A stretch of 43,756 nt of DNA, taken from assembly GCA_002291945.1 (NCBI GenBank), contig DBAZ01000040.1:1-43756 (forward strand), written 5' to 3'. The translations under genes and the position numbers were made by a program. The stretch is from Tepidimonas sp. UBA997 (GTDB lineage: Bacteria; Pseudomonadota; Gammaproteobacteria; Burkholderiales; Burkholderiaceae_C). How positions within the stretch are numbered: position 1 is the stretch's first letter; the number at the start of each line of letters is the position of its first letter. The notes under the pieces were generated by a model. The model saw nothing but the letters and a program-made list of their open reading frames with translations, did no database searches and was not told the origin of the DNA. Of this stretch, positions 24,853 to 33,252 are shown piece after piece.

Positions 24853-25064
24853 GATGTGGGCCCTGTGTGCTGGCCGGCCGGCGTGGTCAAGCGGAAACAA
24901 GACAGCCCTCCCGGTCGCGGTCGATGTGTGGAATCACTGGCGATTTTGCAATCAAGCCTTATTTATAGCAATGATATCTGTTGCAAGGGCCTGCCGCATC
25001 GGCAGAAAGTAGCGAAAATAACGACATTTTGAGCGAGCGCTGCCCAGAAGCAGCCAAGAAGACG

Positions 25065-25583
25065 ATGACGCAGCCCGATTTACTCACCATTTTGCGATAC
25101 CCCGATCCGCGCCTGCACAAGGTGGCCAAGCCCGTGGCGGCGGTTGATGATCGTATCCGGGCCATCGTTCCACGCATGTTGGCCACCATGTATGAAGCCC
25201 ATGGCATTGGTCTGGCCGCCACCCAGGTGGACATCCATGAACGTCTGATCGTGATCGACGTGAGCGAAGGCCACGACCAGCCGCTGGTGCTCATCAACCC
25301 GGAGATCGTGTGGTCCAGTGAGGAAAAACGCAAAGGCGACGAAGGCTGCCTGTCGGTGCCGGGCATTTACGACGGTGTCGAGCGCTCGGTGGCGGTGCGT
25401 GTCCGGGCCCTGGATGGTGAAGGTTGCTCCCGCGAAGTGCAGGCTGAAGGTCTGCTGGCCGTCTGCATCCAGCACGAGATGGACCACCTCGACGGCAAGG
25501 TGTTCGTCGAGTATTTGTCCCCCCTGAAGCGCGATCGCATCAAGACCAAATTGCTCAAAGCCGAGCGCGAGGCGATGCGCTGA
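25065..25583 (+). CDS. def: Peptide deformylase
   Basis: The 172-residue enzyme removes the formyl group from the N-terminal methionine of new proteins. All three motifs are intact: GIGLAATQ (47-54), EGCLSVPG with metal ligand Cys95, and QHEMDHLDG with ligands His137 and His141 and catalytic Glu138. The start at 25065 gives MTQPDLLTILRYPDPRLHK; the frame is open up to 24981 but those residues do not resemble the family. It is joined to fmt with no intergenic base, matching formylation with deformylation in one operon. The upstream 212 nt are divergent from the LysM gene. Confidence 0.97.
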   Translation: MTQPDLLTILRYPDPRLHKVAKPVAAVDDRIRAIVPRMLATMYEAHGIGLAATQVDIHERLIVIDVSEGHDQPLVLINPEIVWSSEEKRKGDEGCLSVPGIYDGVERSVAVRVRALDGEGCSREVQAEGLLAVCIQHEMDHLDGKVFVEYLSPLKRDRIKTKLLKAEREAMR

Positions 25584-26573
25584 ATGAGTCATCGACTCCG
25601 TGTGGCGTTTGCGGGGACGCCTGTCTTTGCGGCCCGCTCCCTGCAAGCCTTGCTCGGTGCCGGCTTTGACGTGCCACTGGTCCTGACCCAGCCCGATCGC
25701 CCGGCGGGTCGTGGGATGAAGCTGCAGCCTTCCCAGGTCAAGCAGGTGGCTCTGGCCCATGGCTTGACGGTGGCACAGCCGCCCGGCTTGCGGCTGGACG
25801 GACGCCATGGCGAGGCGGCCGAAGCCACGCGACGGCTCCTCGAGCAGGCTCGACCCGATGTCATGGTTGTGGCCGCCTACGGCTTGATTCTTCCACGCTG
25901 GGTGCTGCAATGGCCTCGATGGGGTTGCATCAATGTCCATGCATCCCTGTTGCCCCGCTGGCGCGGTGCTGCGCCGATTCACCGGGCGATCGAGGCCGGG
26001 GATACGGCAACCGGGATCACCATCATGCAGATGGACGAAGGTCTGGACACGGGCGACATGCTCCTCGTCGAGCGCGTGCCCATCCTCCCGACCGACACCA
26101 CCGGGCGGTTGCATGACCGTCTGGCCGATCTGGGGGGGCGGTTGGTCGTTGAAGCCTTGGAAATGGCCGCTCGTGGTGCTTTGTCAGCCATCCCCCAACC
26201 AGCCGACGGCATTACCTACGCCCACAAGATCGACAAGGCCGAAGCTCTGATTGACTGGACACAGCCGGCATTCGAGATCGAGCGTCGGATACGCGCATGG
26301 GATCCGTTCCCCGGGGCCGTGACGGCCTGGGGGCAGGAGCTACTGAAGGTCTGGGCAGCCCACGGCGGCAACGAGGCGGAGGCCACCCTCGCCGCCCCGG
26401 GAACCATCCTTGCCGTGGGGCGTGATGGCGTCCAGGTCCAGACGGGGGCAGGCACCCTATGGCTGACCCAGTGGCAGCGCTCGGGGGGCAAGCGATTGTC
26501 GGCCGCCGAGTTTCTGGCCGGATTCGAATGGCCTGCAGGGGCCCAACTGGGCCCGGCGAAAGCGGCGGGTTAA
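25584..26573 (+). CDS. fmt: Methionyl-tRNA formyltransferase
   Basis: The 329-residue enzyme transfers a formyl group from 10-formyltetrahydrofolate to Met-tRNA-fMet. The N-terminal formyltransferase domain has VAFAGTPVFAARSLQALL, the catalytic region around NVHASLLPRWRGAAPIHRAI and the DTATGITIMQMDEGLDTGDML motif; the C-terminal OB-like domain binds the tRNA. The ATG follows the def stop directly (TGAATG), implying coupled translation. The initiator tRNA that it modifies is also encoded in this window (8111-8187), although not nearby. The next gene starts 1 nt after its stop. Confidence 0.97.
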   Translation: MSHRLRVAFAGTPVFAARSLQALLGAGFDVPLVLTQPDRPAGRGMKLQPSQVKQVALAHGLTVAQPPGLRLDGRHGEAAEATRRLLEQARPDVMVVAAYGLILPRWVLQWPRWGCINVHASLLPRWRGAAPIHRAIEAGDTATGITIMQMDEGLDTGDMLLVERVPILPTDTTGRLHDRLADLGGRLVVEALEMAARGALSAIPQPADGITYAHKIDKAEALIDWTQPAFEIERRIRAWDPFPGAVTAWGQELLKVWAAHGGNEAEATLAAPGTILAVGRDGVQVQTGAGTLWLTQWQRSGGKRLSAAEFLAGFEWPAGAQLGPAKAAG

Positions 26574-26574
26574 C

Positions 26575-27324
26575 ATGTTTTGGCGTTTGGCCTATCGCCA
26601 GCAGAGAGAGTACCGAGAAGGCATCCGCGATCAGGCGGGTGTGGCCACCGGCATTGCGGCCTGGGGCCTGATGACCGGTGTGGCCATGGTCGATGCCGGA
26701 CTGACCGTTGTGCAAGCGGTGGGCATGACGCTGCTGGTTTATGCGGGGAGCGCACAATTGACGGCCGTGCCTTTGATGGCGTCGGGGGCACCATTGTGGG
26801 TGATTCTCGCAGCGGCTTTTTGCGTGAATTTGCGCTTTGTCGTGTTTTCGGCCCATTTGCGGCCTTATGTGATGCACATGCCGCTGCGTGAGCGACTGGT
26901 CACCGGTTATGTGACCGGCGATCTGAGTTACGTGTTTTTTGCCCGGCGCTACCCCAAGCCCGGTCAGTCCGAGGATGAGCTGCTGCGCCAGCAAGCGTAT
27001 CTTGCGGGCAACTGTGCGGTCAACTATGTGTCCTGGATGTTGGCCAGCTTGCTGGGCATTGCCATGGCCAATGTGATTCCTGCGCAATGGGGTCTGGGTT
27101 TCGCCGGGATACTGGCCTTGCTGGCCGTAGGGTGTTCGCTGGCTACCTCGCCCCTTCGCGTGGTGTCGGCGGGGGTGGCGGGGGCGGCCGCCGTGGCTGC
27201 CTGGGCCATGCCGTTGAAGCTCAACATCGTGGTCGCGATTGCGGCGGCCGTGGCGATCTGCCTGATGGCTGAGGCCCATGGCCCTCGCTGGTTGCGCGGC
27301 CAACCGGTGCCTCCGCATGGTTGA
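26575..27324 (+). CDS. azlC: AzlC family inner-membrane protein (branched-chain amino acid exporter, large subunit)
   Basis: This 249-residue protein has several hydrophobic helices (GLMTGVAMVDAGLTVVQAVGMTLLVYAGSAQL; PLWVILAAAFCVNLRFVVFSAH) and the conserved NLRFVVFSA and GDLSYVFF segments of AzlC/YgaZ. With AzlD it forms a two-component exporter; the Bacillus and E. coli members (AzlCD, YgaZH) export branched-chain amino acids. It starts 1 nt after the fmt stop and overlaps azlD by 8 nt, so it is translated with both. The actual substrate is not shown by sequence. Confidence 0.9.
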   Translation: MFWRLAYRQQREYREGIRDQAGVATGIAAWGLMTGVAMVDAGLTVVQAVGMTLLVYAGSAQLTAVPLMASGAPLWVILAAAFCVNLRFVVFSAHLRPYVMHMPLRERLVTGYVTGDLSYVFFARRYPKPGQSEDELLRQQAYLAGNCAVNYVSWMLASLLGIAMANVIPAQWGLGFAGILALLAVGCSLATSPLRVVSAGVAGAAAVAAWAMPLKLNIVVAIAAAVAICLMAEAHGPRWLRGQPVPPHG

Positions 27325-27661
27325 ATGGCACACATTGCAGCCATGGGTCTGGCTCACCATCCTGGGGTTGGCCGCCATCACCGTGATCACGCGCGGGTTT
27401 TTCTTCATTTCTTCCCGAAACTGGCAGTTGCCCCGTTGGGCAGAACGGGGTTTGCAATATGCCCCCATCGCTGCGCTGGCGGCTGTGGTGATCCCCGAAA
27501 TCGTGACCCATCAGGGTGCCTTGATCGGGACTTGGCAGGATGCCAGGCTGTTCGCGGCGGCGGCCGGCGCTGCCTGGTTTTTCTGGCGTCGGGGCGTGTT
27601 GGGAACGATCGTTTGCGGAATGGCCGTTTATTTGCCGCTGCGGTTGGGGCTGGGCTGGTGA
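27317..27661 (+). CDS. azlD: AzlD family inner-membrane protein (exporter, small subunit)
   Basis: The 114-residue protein with four hydrophobic segments begins MVEWHTLQPWVWLTILGLAAITVITRGFFF, typical of AzlD/YgaH. Its ATG (27317) overlaps the azlC stop. A longer frame from 27278 exists inside azlC but does not match the family. The last 34 nt overlap the 3' end of the histidine kinase gene on the other strand, so two coding sequences are read from opposite strands there. Codon and protein sequence look normal to the end. Confidence 0.9.
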   Translation: MVEWHTLQPWVWLTILGLAAITVITRGFFFISSRNWQLPRWAERGLQYAPIAALAAVVIPEIVTHQGALIGTWQDARLFAAAAGAAWFFWRRGVLGTIVCGMAVYLPLRLGLGW

Positions 27662-29520
27662 TGCCCGAACGCATCGGCCTGGAGGCAGCGTAGCATGGCT
27701 GCCTTCAGGTCCGCGAGTTGCAACGGCTTTGGCAGGAAATCGTTCATGCCCGCCCGCAAAGCGGCTTCCCGGGTTTCTTCCAGTACATCGGCCGTCAAGG
27801 CGATGATCGGTACTTGGCTTCGCTGACCGGGAAGTGTGCGGATGCGCCGGGTGGCCTCCAGCCCGTCCATTTCGGGCATGTGCACATCCATCAGGACGAG
27901 ATCAATCGGCTCGCTGGCAGCGATCGACCATGCGTCCTGACCGTTTTCAGCGTACCGAGCGGTGCATCCTATTTTTTCCAGCAGAAGTCCTACCAGTTTG
28001 CGGTTCACCGGGTGGTCTTCGGCGACCAGGATCATGGCGTCGCCAGTCCGCGGGCGGGTCTCGACGAATGCGGGTACGGCCGGTGATGTCTGCGCAGGCG
28101 CGGCGCATTCTGGGGCGACCAGGGTGACCGTGAAGGCCGAACCCACACCCGGTTCGCTGACCACCGTGATGTCCCCGCCCATCAGGCGTGCCAGATTGCG
28201 TGAGATGTCCAGTCCCAGGCCCGTGCCGCCGTATCGCCGCGCGGTGCTGGTGTCCGCCTGATGGAAGCGCTGGAATAGCTGGGACACGGTCTGCGCATCC
28301 ATGCCCACTCCGGTGTCGCGGATCATGAGGGTCCAGCGAACTTGTCCCTGTGCAGCAGTTCCTTGCAGTTCGACGTGCACCTCGCCACCCGGGGAGAATT
28401 TGATCGCATTACCGATCAGGTTCAACAGAATCTGGCGCACGCGTGTCGGGTCGAGCATGGCCAGAGTGGGTGTGCCGATGTAGGGAGCCAGGGTGAACGT
28501 GATGCCGCGTGTGTCGGCGTCGGCTTGCATCCATGGGGCCATCTGCTTGAGCAGGGCGGGCAGGTCGCAACATTCGGGGCGGATGGTCAGGCGGCCGGCA
28601 TCCATGGCTGACATATCGAGAATGTCGTTGAGCAAAGCCAGCAGATGGTGGGCAGAGCTGCGGGCAGTCAGCAACTGATCCCGCTGGGCCACGGACAGGT
28701 CGCTGTCGCTGAGCAGATCCATCATGCCCAGAAGCCCGTTGAACGGGGTCCGCAACTCATGGCTCATATTGGCCAGAAAATGGCTCTTGGCCCGATCGGC
28801 CGTCTGGGCTGCATCCCGAGCCTCGGTCAGCTCGCGGTTGCGCTGCTGCAAGGCTTTTTGCTCGCGCTGCAATCGACGGTGACGGTTGAAAAGGCTGGCC
28901 GCTGCGACGGCAATCACCAGCATCTGGGCCAACACCAGCCAGCCGATGATTCGATGCTGCTGCCGGACGACCTCGACTTGCTGATCCACCCGATGCGCGA
29001 CCACGCTGTTGGCGGCGAAGGACAGGGCCTGGATGTCGGGCCCCATATCGACCATTTCCTGCAAGACGCGGGTTAGTGCCTCCCGATGCGCCAGCGGGTC
29101 CGCCAACAGGGGTTCCAGTCGCTGGATCAGGGCCTCCAGGGTCGGCAAGACCAGTTGATACTCCGGTCGATCCTGAATCTTGAGCGTGCTGGGGTTGTTG
29201 CGAAGCAAAGACGCGCGACTCGCCAGAATGTCGAAACGCAACAACACTTCGGGCCAGTCGGCGGCGTCATTGCTGATCAGGGCTACACGCAATTCGTGGC
29301 GAAAACGCAAAAATTCTCGTTCCGTCTGGAAGGCCAGTGCGGTGACGGAGTCGGCCTGGAGTCGAGCGGCCGCCTCCACCGAGTCGGATTGCCGCAAGGA
29401 CAGAGCCGCAGTGACCGCGATACCCACAAAAAGCGCGAGCGTGGTCAGGGACACCCACAGCAGATAGCGACGGTTGTCGCTGAAAGAAGCCGACACAGCG
29501 CGGACGCTATTCAATGGCAA
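27628..29520 (-). CDS. Hybrid sensor histidine kinase/response regulator
   Basis: The 630-residue membrane kinase has two transmembrane helices (about 18-40 and 191-211) flanking a ~150-residue periplasmic domain without a recognised motif, then a short coiled coil. The HisKA domain has phospho-acceptor His254 (NMSHELRTP), the ATPase domain has the N box around Asn371, DTGVGMD (402-408) and GGTGLGL (431-437), and a C-terminal receiver domain has phospho-acceptor Asp545 (LVLMDVHMPEMDG) and Lys598. All catalytic residues are present. There is no separate output domain, so a phosphotransferase and another regulator are needed. The proposed TTG start overlaps the preceding gene by 14 nt; a GTG at 29496 is an alternative. 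Confidence 0.88.
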   Translation of the reverse strand: MPLNSVRAVSASFSDNRRYLLWVSLTTLALFVGIAVTAALSLRQSDSVEAAARLQADSVTALAFQTEREFLRFRHELRVALISNDAADWPEVLLRFDILASRASLLRNNPSTLKIQDRPEYQLVLPTLEALIQRLEPLLADPLAHREALTRVLQEMVDMGPDIQALSFAANSVVAHRVDQQVEVVRQQHRIIGWLVLAQMLVIAVAAASLFNRHRRLQREQKALQQRNRELTEARDAAQTADRAKSHFLANMSHELRTPFNGLLGMMDLLSDSDLSVAQRDQLLTARSSAHHLLALLNDILDMSAMDAGRLTIRPECCDLPALLKQMAPWMQADADTRGITFTLAPYIGTPTLAMLDPTRVRQILLNLIGNAIKFSPGGEVHVELQGTAAQGQVRWTLMIRDTGVGMDAQTVSQLFQRFHQADTSTARRYGGTGLGLDISRNLARLMGGDITVVSEPGVGSAFTVTLVAPECAAPAQTSPAVPAFVETRPRTGDAMILVAEDHPVNRKLVGLLLEKIGCTARYAENGQDAWSIAASEPIDLVLMDVHMPEMDGLEATRRIRTLPGQRSQVPIIALTADVLEETREAALRAGMNDFLPKPLQLADLKAAMLRCLQADAFGHHQPSPNRSGK

Positions 29521-30025
29521 GCAATTTCAGCTGCCAGATGGAACGTTCGAAGTAGGTCGTGGACTTGAGTTCAGGACGGCTGTCGAACGGATAGATGATG
29601 AAAAGCGGCCCCTTGGTGCGCACGGACATCGGCTGATCGTTCATCCGGGTCGCGATGATGACGTCGAAAGCAGCGGCATCCGAAGCGGGGATGGCGATGC
29701 GATAGTCGTTGAGGGCCGTGGCGCGCAAGGTGGTGCCGCGAGCCTGTACGGCCGCCAGCACATCGCGCAATAGTGGGCCACTGAATGTTACCGGGCCGTT
29801 GTCCCACGGCGTGGTGGTGGTGAAGCGGGTTTGTGGCAGGGCTTCCAGCATCGCCATGTCCCAGACGGCGGTCTGCCCACGGTTGGTGACGCCTAATGAG
29901 CCCGAAATGGTCAAAACAACACGTTCCTTCGGCGTTTCAAGGGCGTGAGTCGGCAAGGCCGCCATCAGCAGGGCGCTGATGATCAAGAGTCCGGCGCGAA
30001 AAATAGCAGAATTGATAAGCATCAT
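29507..30025 (-). CDS. Secreted molybdopterin-binding-fold (sulfite-oxidase-like) protein lacking the metal-ligand cysteine
   Basis: The 172-residue protein has a signal peptide (residues 1-28, cleavage after THA) and one domain that resembles the PF00174 oxidoreductase molybdopterin-binding fold (FSGPLLRDVLAAVQARG, ALNDYRIAIPASDAAAFDVIIATRMNDQPM, KGPLFIIYPFD). Catalytic members bind molybdenum through a cysteine; this protein has no cysteine at all, and TTTTPWDNG lies where that segment is expected. It therefore probably binds a ligand or signals rather than catalyses. It overlaps the hybrid kinase gene just downstream by 14 nt, suggesting a sensory pair. Family assignment is by eye. Confidence 0.75.
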   Translation of the reverse strand: MMLINSAIFRAGLLIISALLMAALPTHALETPKERVVLTISGSLGVTNRGQTAVWDMAMLEALPQTRFTTTTPWDNGPVTFSGPLLRDVLAAVQARGTTLRATALNDYRIAIPASDAAAFDVIIATRMNDQPMSVRTKGPLFIIYPFDSRPELKSTTYFERSIWQLKLLAIE

Positions 30026-30101
30026 GATTTGCTAGCATTTTTTGTTCATCATGATCATAATCGATGGTGCCCCAAAAAGCTAGAGGCTCAATCTCGGTGC
30101 T

Positions 30102-32177
30102 TCATCGAGGCCCGCTGTCGCGGTGCGCATCCGCTCGCTGCGCAAACTCGGCCCGCAGCGCCCGCAGCTTCTGGCGCGGGTCTTCCTTCACGGTGGCGGC
30201 ATCGAGCTGCATTTCCGCAATGAAGCGGCTGGGCTGGCCGGGCACCAGTTCGCGGCCTTTCTTGCGCCGCTTGAGCCAGCTCACCAGCAGCGTGTGCTGG
30301 GCACGGGTGATGCCCACATACATGAGTCGGCGTTCTTCCTCGATCAGCTTGCCCAGGGCCTCGTCGTGCAGGCTGTCGTCGCGCTGGAAGGGCAGCAGCC
30401 CTTCGTTGACGCCCACCAGCATCACGTGTGGCCACTCCAGCCCTTTGGCGGCGTGCAGGGTGGACAGCGTCACCACGTCCTGCTCCTGCTCGCGCTCGGA
30501 GATGGTGGCGATGAGCGCGATGGTCTGCGCCACCTCCAGCAGCGACTTCGGTTCGCGCTCGCTGCTGACGCCGCCGCTGTCGTCGATCTGGCCGCCGCAG
30601 CGCTGGGCCACCCAGTCGCAAAAGTCGATCACGTTGCCCCAGCGTGCCGCAGCGGCCTTGTCGCTGTCTTCGCTGTCGAGCAGGTGCTGCTGGTAGCCGA
30701 TGGCCTTGAGCCAGTCGTCCAGAAACGCTTTGGCGGCTTGGTGGCCGACGGTCTGGCGGGCGCGGTGCTCCAAGTCGTTGAGGGTGCGGCCGAATTCGTG
30801 CAGCCCATGCAGCGCCCGCGCGGGCAGGGCGGCCTGCAAGGTGTGGGCGAACAGCGACTCGAACAGACTGAGCTTGTACTGGGTGGCAAAAGTGCCGAGC
30901 TGCGCCAGCGTCTGGTGGCCGATGCCGCGCTTGGGCGTGGTGATGGCGCGCAGGAAGGCGGGGTCGTCGTCGTTGTTCACCAGCAGGCGCAACCAGGCGC
31001 ATAGATCCTTGATTTCAGCCCGATCGAAAAAGCTGGTGCCCCCCGAGACCTTGTACGGAATCTGCGCCTTGCGCAGGGCGGTCTCGAGGGCGCGGGCCTG
31101 GTGGTTGGCGCGGTAGAGGATGGCGAAGTCTTTGAAGGCCTTGAACTGGGCGCCGGTGCTGCCGGCCGCAACCGAGCCGGCGCGCAGGCTCTGGATGCGG
31201 GCCACGGCGCGCTCGGCTTCATGGTCTTCGTGGTCGCAGGCAAACACGCGCACCGGCTCGCCTGCACCGAGTTCGCTCCACAGGGTTTTGGGAAACAGCT
31301 TGGGATTCGGCCCGATGACGTGGTTGGCCGCACGCAGAATGGCGCTGGTGGAGCGGTAGTTCTGCTCCAGCTTGATGACCTTGAGGGCGGGAAAGTCGTG
31401 CGGCAGCTTTTTCAGGTTGTCCAGCGTGGCGCCGCGCCAGCCGTAGATGGACTGATCGTCGTCGCCCACGGCGGTGAAGCGCCCGCGCTGGCCCACCAGC
31501 AGTTTGAGCAGCTCATACTGGGTGGCGTTGGTGTCCTGGTATTCGTCCACCAGCACATGGCCCAGCCGTTGCTGCCACTGCTCGCGCACTTGCGCGTGCT
31601 GCTGCAGCAGTTTCAGGGGCAGGCTGATCAGATCGTCGAAATCGACACTCTGGTAGGCCGTCAGCCGCTCCTGGTACTTGGCCATGACCAGCGCGATCAT
31701 CCGCTCGCTCTCGTCGCGGGCCTGGGTCAGCGCCTGTTCGGCGTTCAGGCCGGCGCTTTTCCAGCCGCTGATGGTCCACTGCCAGTGCCGCGCCGTCACC
31801 GCGTCGGTGCTGCCGCCGCAGTCCTTCAGCAGGGCCGTGATGTCGTCGGTGTCGAGGATGGAGAACTGCGGCTTGAGGCCCAGCAGTGCGCCATCTTCAC
31901 GCAGCAAGCGTACCCCCAGCGCATGGAAGGTGCAGATCAGCACGTCCTTGCTGGGCTTGCCCACGAGCTGGCGGGCGCGTTCGCGCATTTCGGCGGCGGC
32001 CTTGTTGGTGAAGGTGATGGCCGCGATGCGGTTGGCCGCCAGCCCGGCCTGGATGAGGCGGGCGATCTTGTGGGTGATGACGCGGGTTTTGCCCGAACCG
32101 GCACCGGCCAGCACCAGGCACGGGCCAGCGAGGTGGTTCACGGCGTCGAGTTGGGCGATGTTCAAACCAGCGGACAT
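30102..32177 (-). CDS. rep: ATP-dependent DNA helicase Rep (UvrD/Rep superfamily 1)
   Basis: Starting at MSAGLNIAQLDAVNHLAGP, the 691-residue protein has all SF1A helicase motifs: Walker A AGAGSGKT, DEYQDTNATQY (Walker B), VGDDDQSIYGWRGA, QNYRST, TLHAAKGLEW and VGITRA. The close match of the N-terminus (GPCLVLAGAGSGKTRVITHKIA) and the length favour Rep over UvrD. Rep is a 3'-5' helicase that clears proteins ahead of replication forks. The frame is open to 32243 but those 22 residues are not family-like. A TATGAT (minus strand, 32210-32205) 28 nt before the ATG is a possible -10. It is divergent from the AEC transporter gene; its own start is about 75 nt from that gene. Confidence 0.93.
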   Translation of the reverse strand: MSAGLNIAQLDAVNHLAGPCLVLAGAGSGKTRVITHKIARLIQAGLAANRIAAITFTNKAAAEMRERARQLVGKPSKDVLICTFHALGVRLLREDGALLGLKPQFSILDTDDITALLKDCGGSTDAVTARHWQWTISGWKSAGLNAEQALTQARDESERMIALVMAKYQERLTAYQSVDFDDLISLPLKLLQQHAQVREQWQQRLGHVLVDEYQDTNATQYELLKLLVGQRGRFTAVGDDDQSIYGWRGATLDNLKKLPHDFPALKVIKLEQNYRSTSAILRAANHVIGPNPKLFPKTLWSELGAGEPVRVFACDHEDHEAERAVARIQSLRAGSVAAGSTGAQFKAFKDFAILYRANHQARALETALRKAQIPYKVSGGTSFFDRAEIKDLCAWLRLLVNNDDDPAFLRAITTPKRGIGHQTLAQLGTFATQYKLSLFESLFAHTLQAALPARALHGLHEFGRTLNDLEHRARQTVGHQAAKAFLDDWLKAIGYQQHLLDSEDSDKAAAARWGNVIDFCDWVAQRCGGQIDDSGGVSSEREPKSLLEVAQTIALIATISEREQEQDVVTLSTLHAAKGLEWPHVMLVGVNEGLLPFQRDDSLHDEALGKLIEEERRLMYVGITRAQHTLLVSWLKRRKKGRELVPGQPSRFIAEMQLDAATVKEDPRQKLRALRAEFAQRADAHRDSGPR

Positions 32178-32235
32178 GGGCAAGCAGCACGCACAAAGCG
32201 CCCGATCATACCGGGTGCCCGGTCGGCGGCCATCC

Positions 32236-32244
32236 TGCGACAAT
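32236..32244 (+). promoter_or_regulatory. Extended -10 element for a leaderless AEC transporter mRNA
   Basis: TGCGACAAT (TGn plus GACAAT) ends 7 nt before the GTG at 32252. The same nine bases precede hemE with the same spacing. The ATG at 32243 falls inside this element, which argues for the GTG as the real start. Confidence 0.5.
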
Positions 32245-32251
32245 GGCGGGC

Positions 32252-33208
32252 GTGCTCACCGTCCTCCTCGTCACTTTTCCGTTTTTCGCGCTGGTTCTGG
32301 CGGGCTTCGTGGCGGCGCGTCGGCGCATGTTGCCGCTCGATGCCATTGCCGGCCTCAACAGCTTCGTGCTGTACTTTGCCTTGCCCGCCATGCTGTACCG
32401 CTTCGGCTCCACCACGCCGATCGCGCAGTTGCTGGACGCGGCGGTGTTCGGGGTGTACCTGCTGTGTGGGTTGGTGATGGTGGCGTTTGCCATCGCCATG
32501 ACGCTGAGCCGCCGCATCCGCTGGAACGACGCCGCGCTGGGTGCGCTGGTGGCCGCTTTTCCCAACACCGGCTTCATGGGGGTGCCCCTGCTGGCCGCCC
32601 TGATGGGGCCGGACAGTGTCGGCACCGTGATCGTGCTGATCGTGGTGGACATGGTCATCATCAGCTCGCTGTGCATCGCCCTGTCGCGGCTCGACCAGCG
32701 CGACGGGGGTGGCGCGATGGCCGCAGCGGGCAAGGCCTTGCGTGGCGTGGTGACCAATCCCATGCCTTGGGCCATCATCCTCGGTGCGCTGGCGTCGTCG
32801 CTGGAGTTCACGCTCCCGGGCCCGATCCAGACAACCGTCTGGCTGCTGGCGGATGCGGCATCCCCCGTGGCCCTGTTCACCATCGGCGCGGTACTGGCGC
32901 GTTCGCAGATGCAGGCCGACCACCCCATGCCTTGGGGCGACTACGTGCCCGTGGCCCTGATGAAGCTGTTGCTGCACCCCTTGCTGGTGCTGCTGGTGGG
33001 CACCATGGCGATCCAGTTGGGCGTGCCGCTCGACCCCTTTGCCCTGACCGTGATGGTGCTGGTCGCGGCCTTGCCCAGCGCCAGCAACGTATCCCTGCTG
33101 GCCGAGCGTTTCGGGGCCGACAACGGGCGTATCGCACGCATCATTCTGGTCTCGACGGCGCTGGCGTTTCTGACTTTCTCCGGCGCGGTGGCTTGGCTGC
33201 GCGGTTGA
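32252..33208 (+). CDS. AEC (auxin efflux carrier) family transporter
   Basis: The protein has ten hydrophobic segments in two halves of five, beginning VLTVLLVTFPFFALVLAGFVAARRRMLPLDA, with the FPNTGFMGVPLL segment (about 107-118) characteristic of AEC carriers. Members transport dicarboxylates such as malate or malonate, or other solutes; the substrate is not determined. With the GTG at 32252 it has 318 residues; the ATG at 32243 gives 321. The GTG is preferred because it lies 7 nt after an extended -10 element. It is divergent from rep and converges on priA. Confidence 0.88.
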   Translation: MLTVLLVTFPFFALVLAGFVAARRRMLPLDAIAGLNSFVLYFALPAMLYRFGSTTPIAQLLDAAVFGVYLLCGLVMVAFAIAMTLSRRIRWNDAALGALVAAFPNTGFMGVPLLAALMGPDSVGTVIVLIVVDMVIISSLCIALSRLDQRDGGGAMAAAGKALRGVVTNPMPWAIILGALASSLEFTLPGPIQTTVWLLADAASPVALFTIGAVLARSQMQADHPMPWGDYVPVALMKLLLHPLLVLLVGTMAIQLGVPLDPFALTVMVLVAALPSASNVSLLAERFGADNGRIARIILVSTALAFLTFSGAVAWLRG

Positions 33209-33210
33209 GC

Positions 33211-33240
33211 GGCTGGGGGTGGCTGGGGGTGGCTGGGGTC
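33211..33240 (+). repeat. Three tandem copies of a 10-bp G-rich unit
   Basis: GGCTGGGGGT occurs twice exactly and a third time as GGCTGGGGTC, between the convergent AEC transporter and priA genes, 3 nt after the former's stop. It may be a slippage-prone repeat or mRNA-end structure. It contains only three runs of four or more G, so a canonical intramolecular quadruplex is doubtful. Confidence 0.8.
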
Positions 33241-33252
33241 GGCGGTGCGCCG

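Noticed and set aside
23548..25032. Long open frame (494 codons) on the plus strand across the LysM gene and dprA
   Set aside because: Antisense to the LysM protein, whose signal peptide and LysM domain are clear; the plus-strand product has no domain.
31101..32477. Long open frame (458 codons) on the plus strand across rep
   Set aside because: Antisense to a helicase with all motifs, so it is a codon-bias shadow.
33211..33240. G-quadruplex in the G-rich tandem repeat
   Set aside because: Only three runs of four or more G are present; a canonical intramolecular quadruplex needs four.
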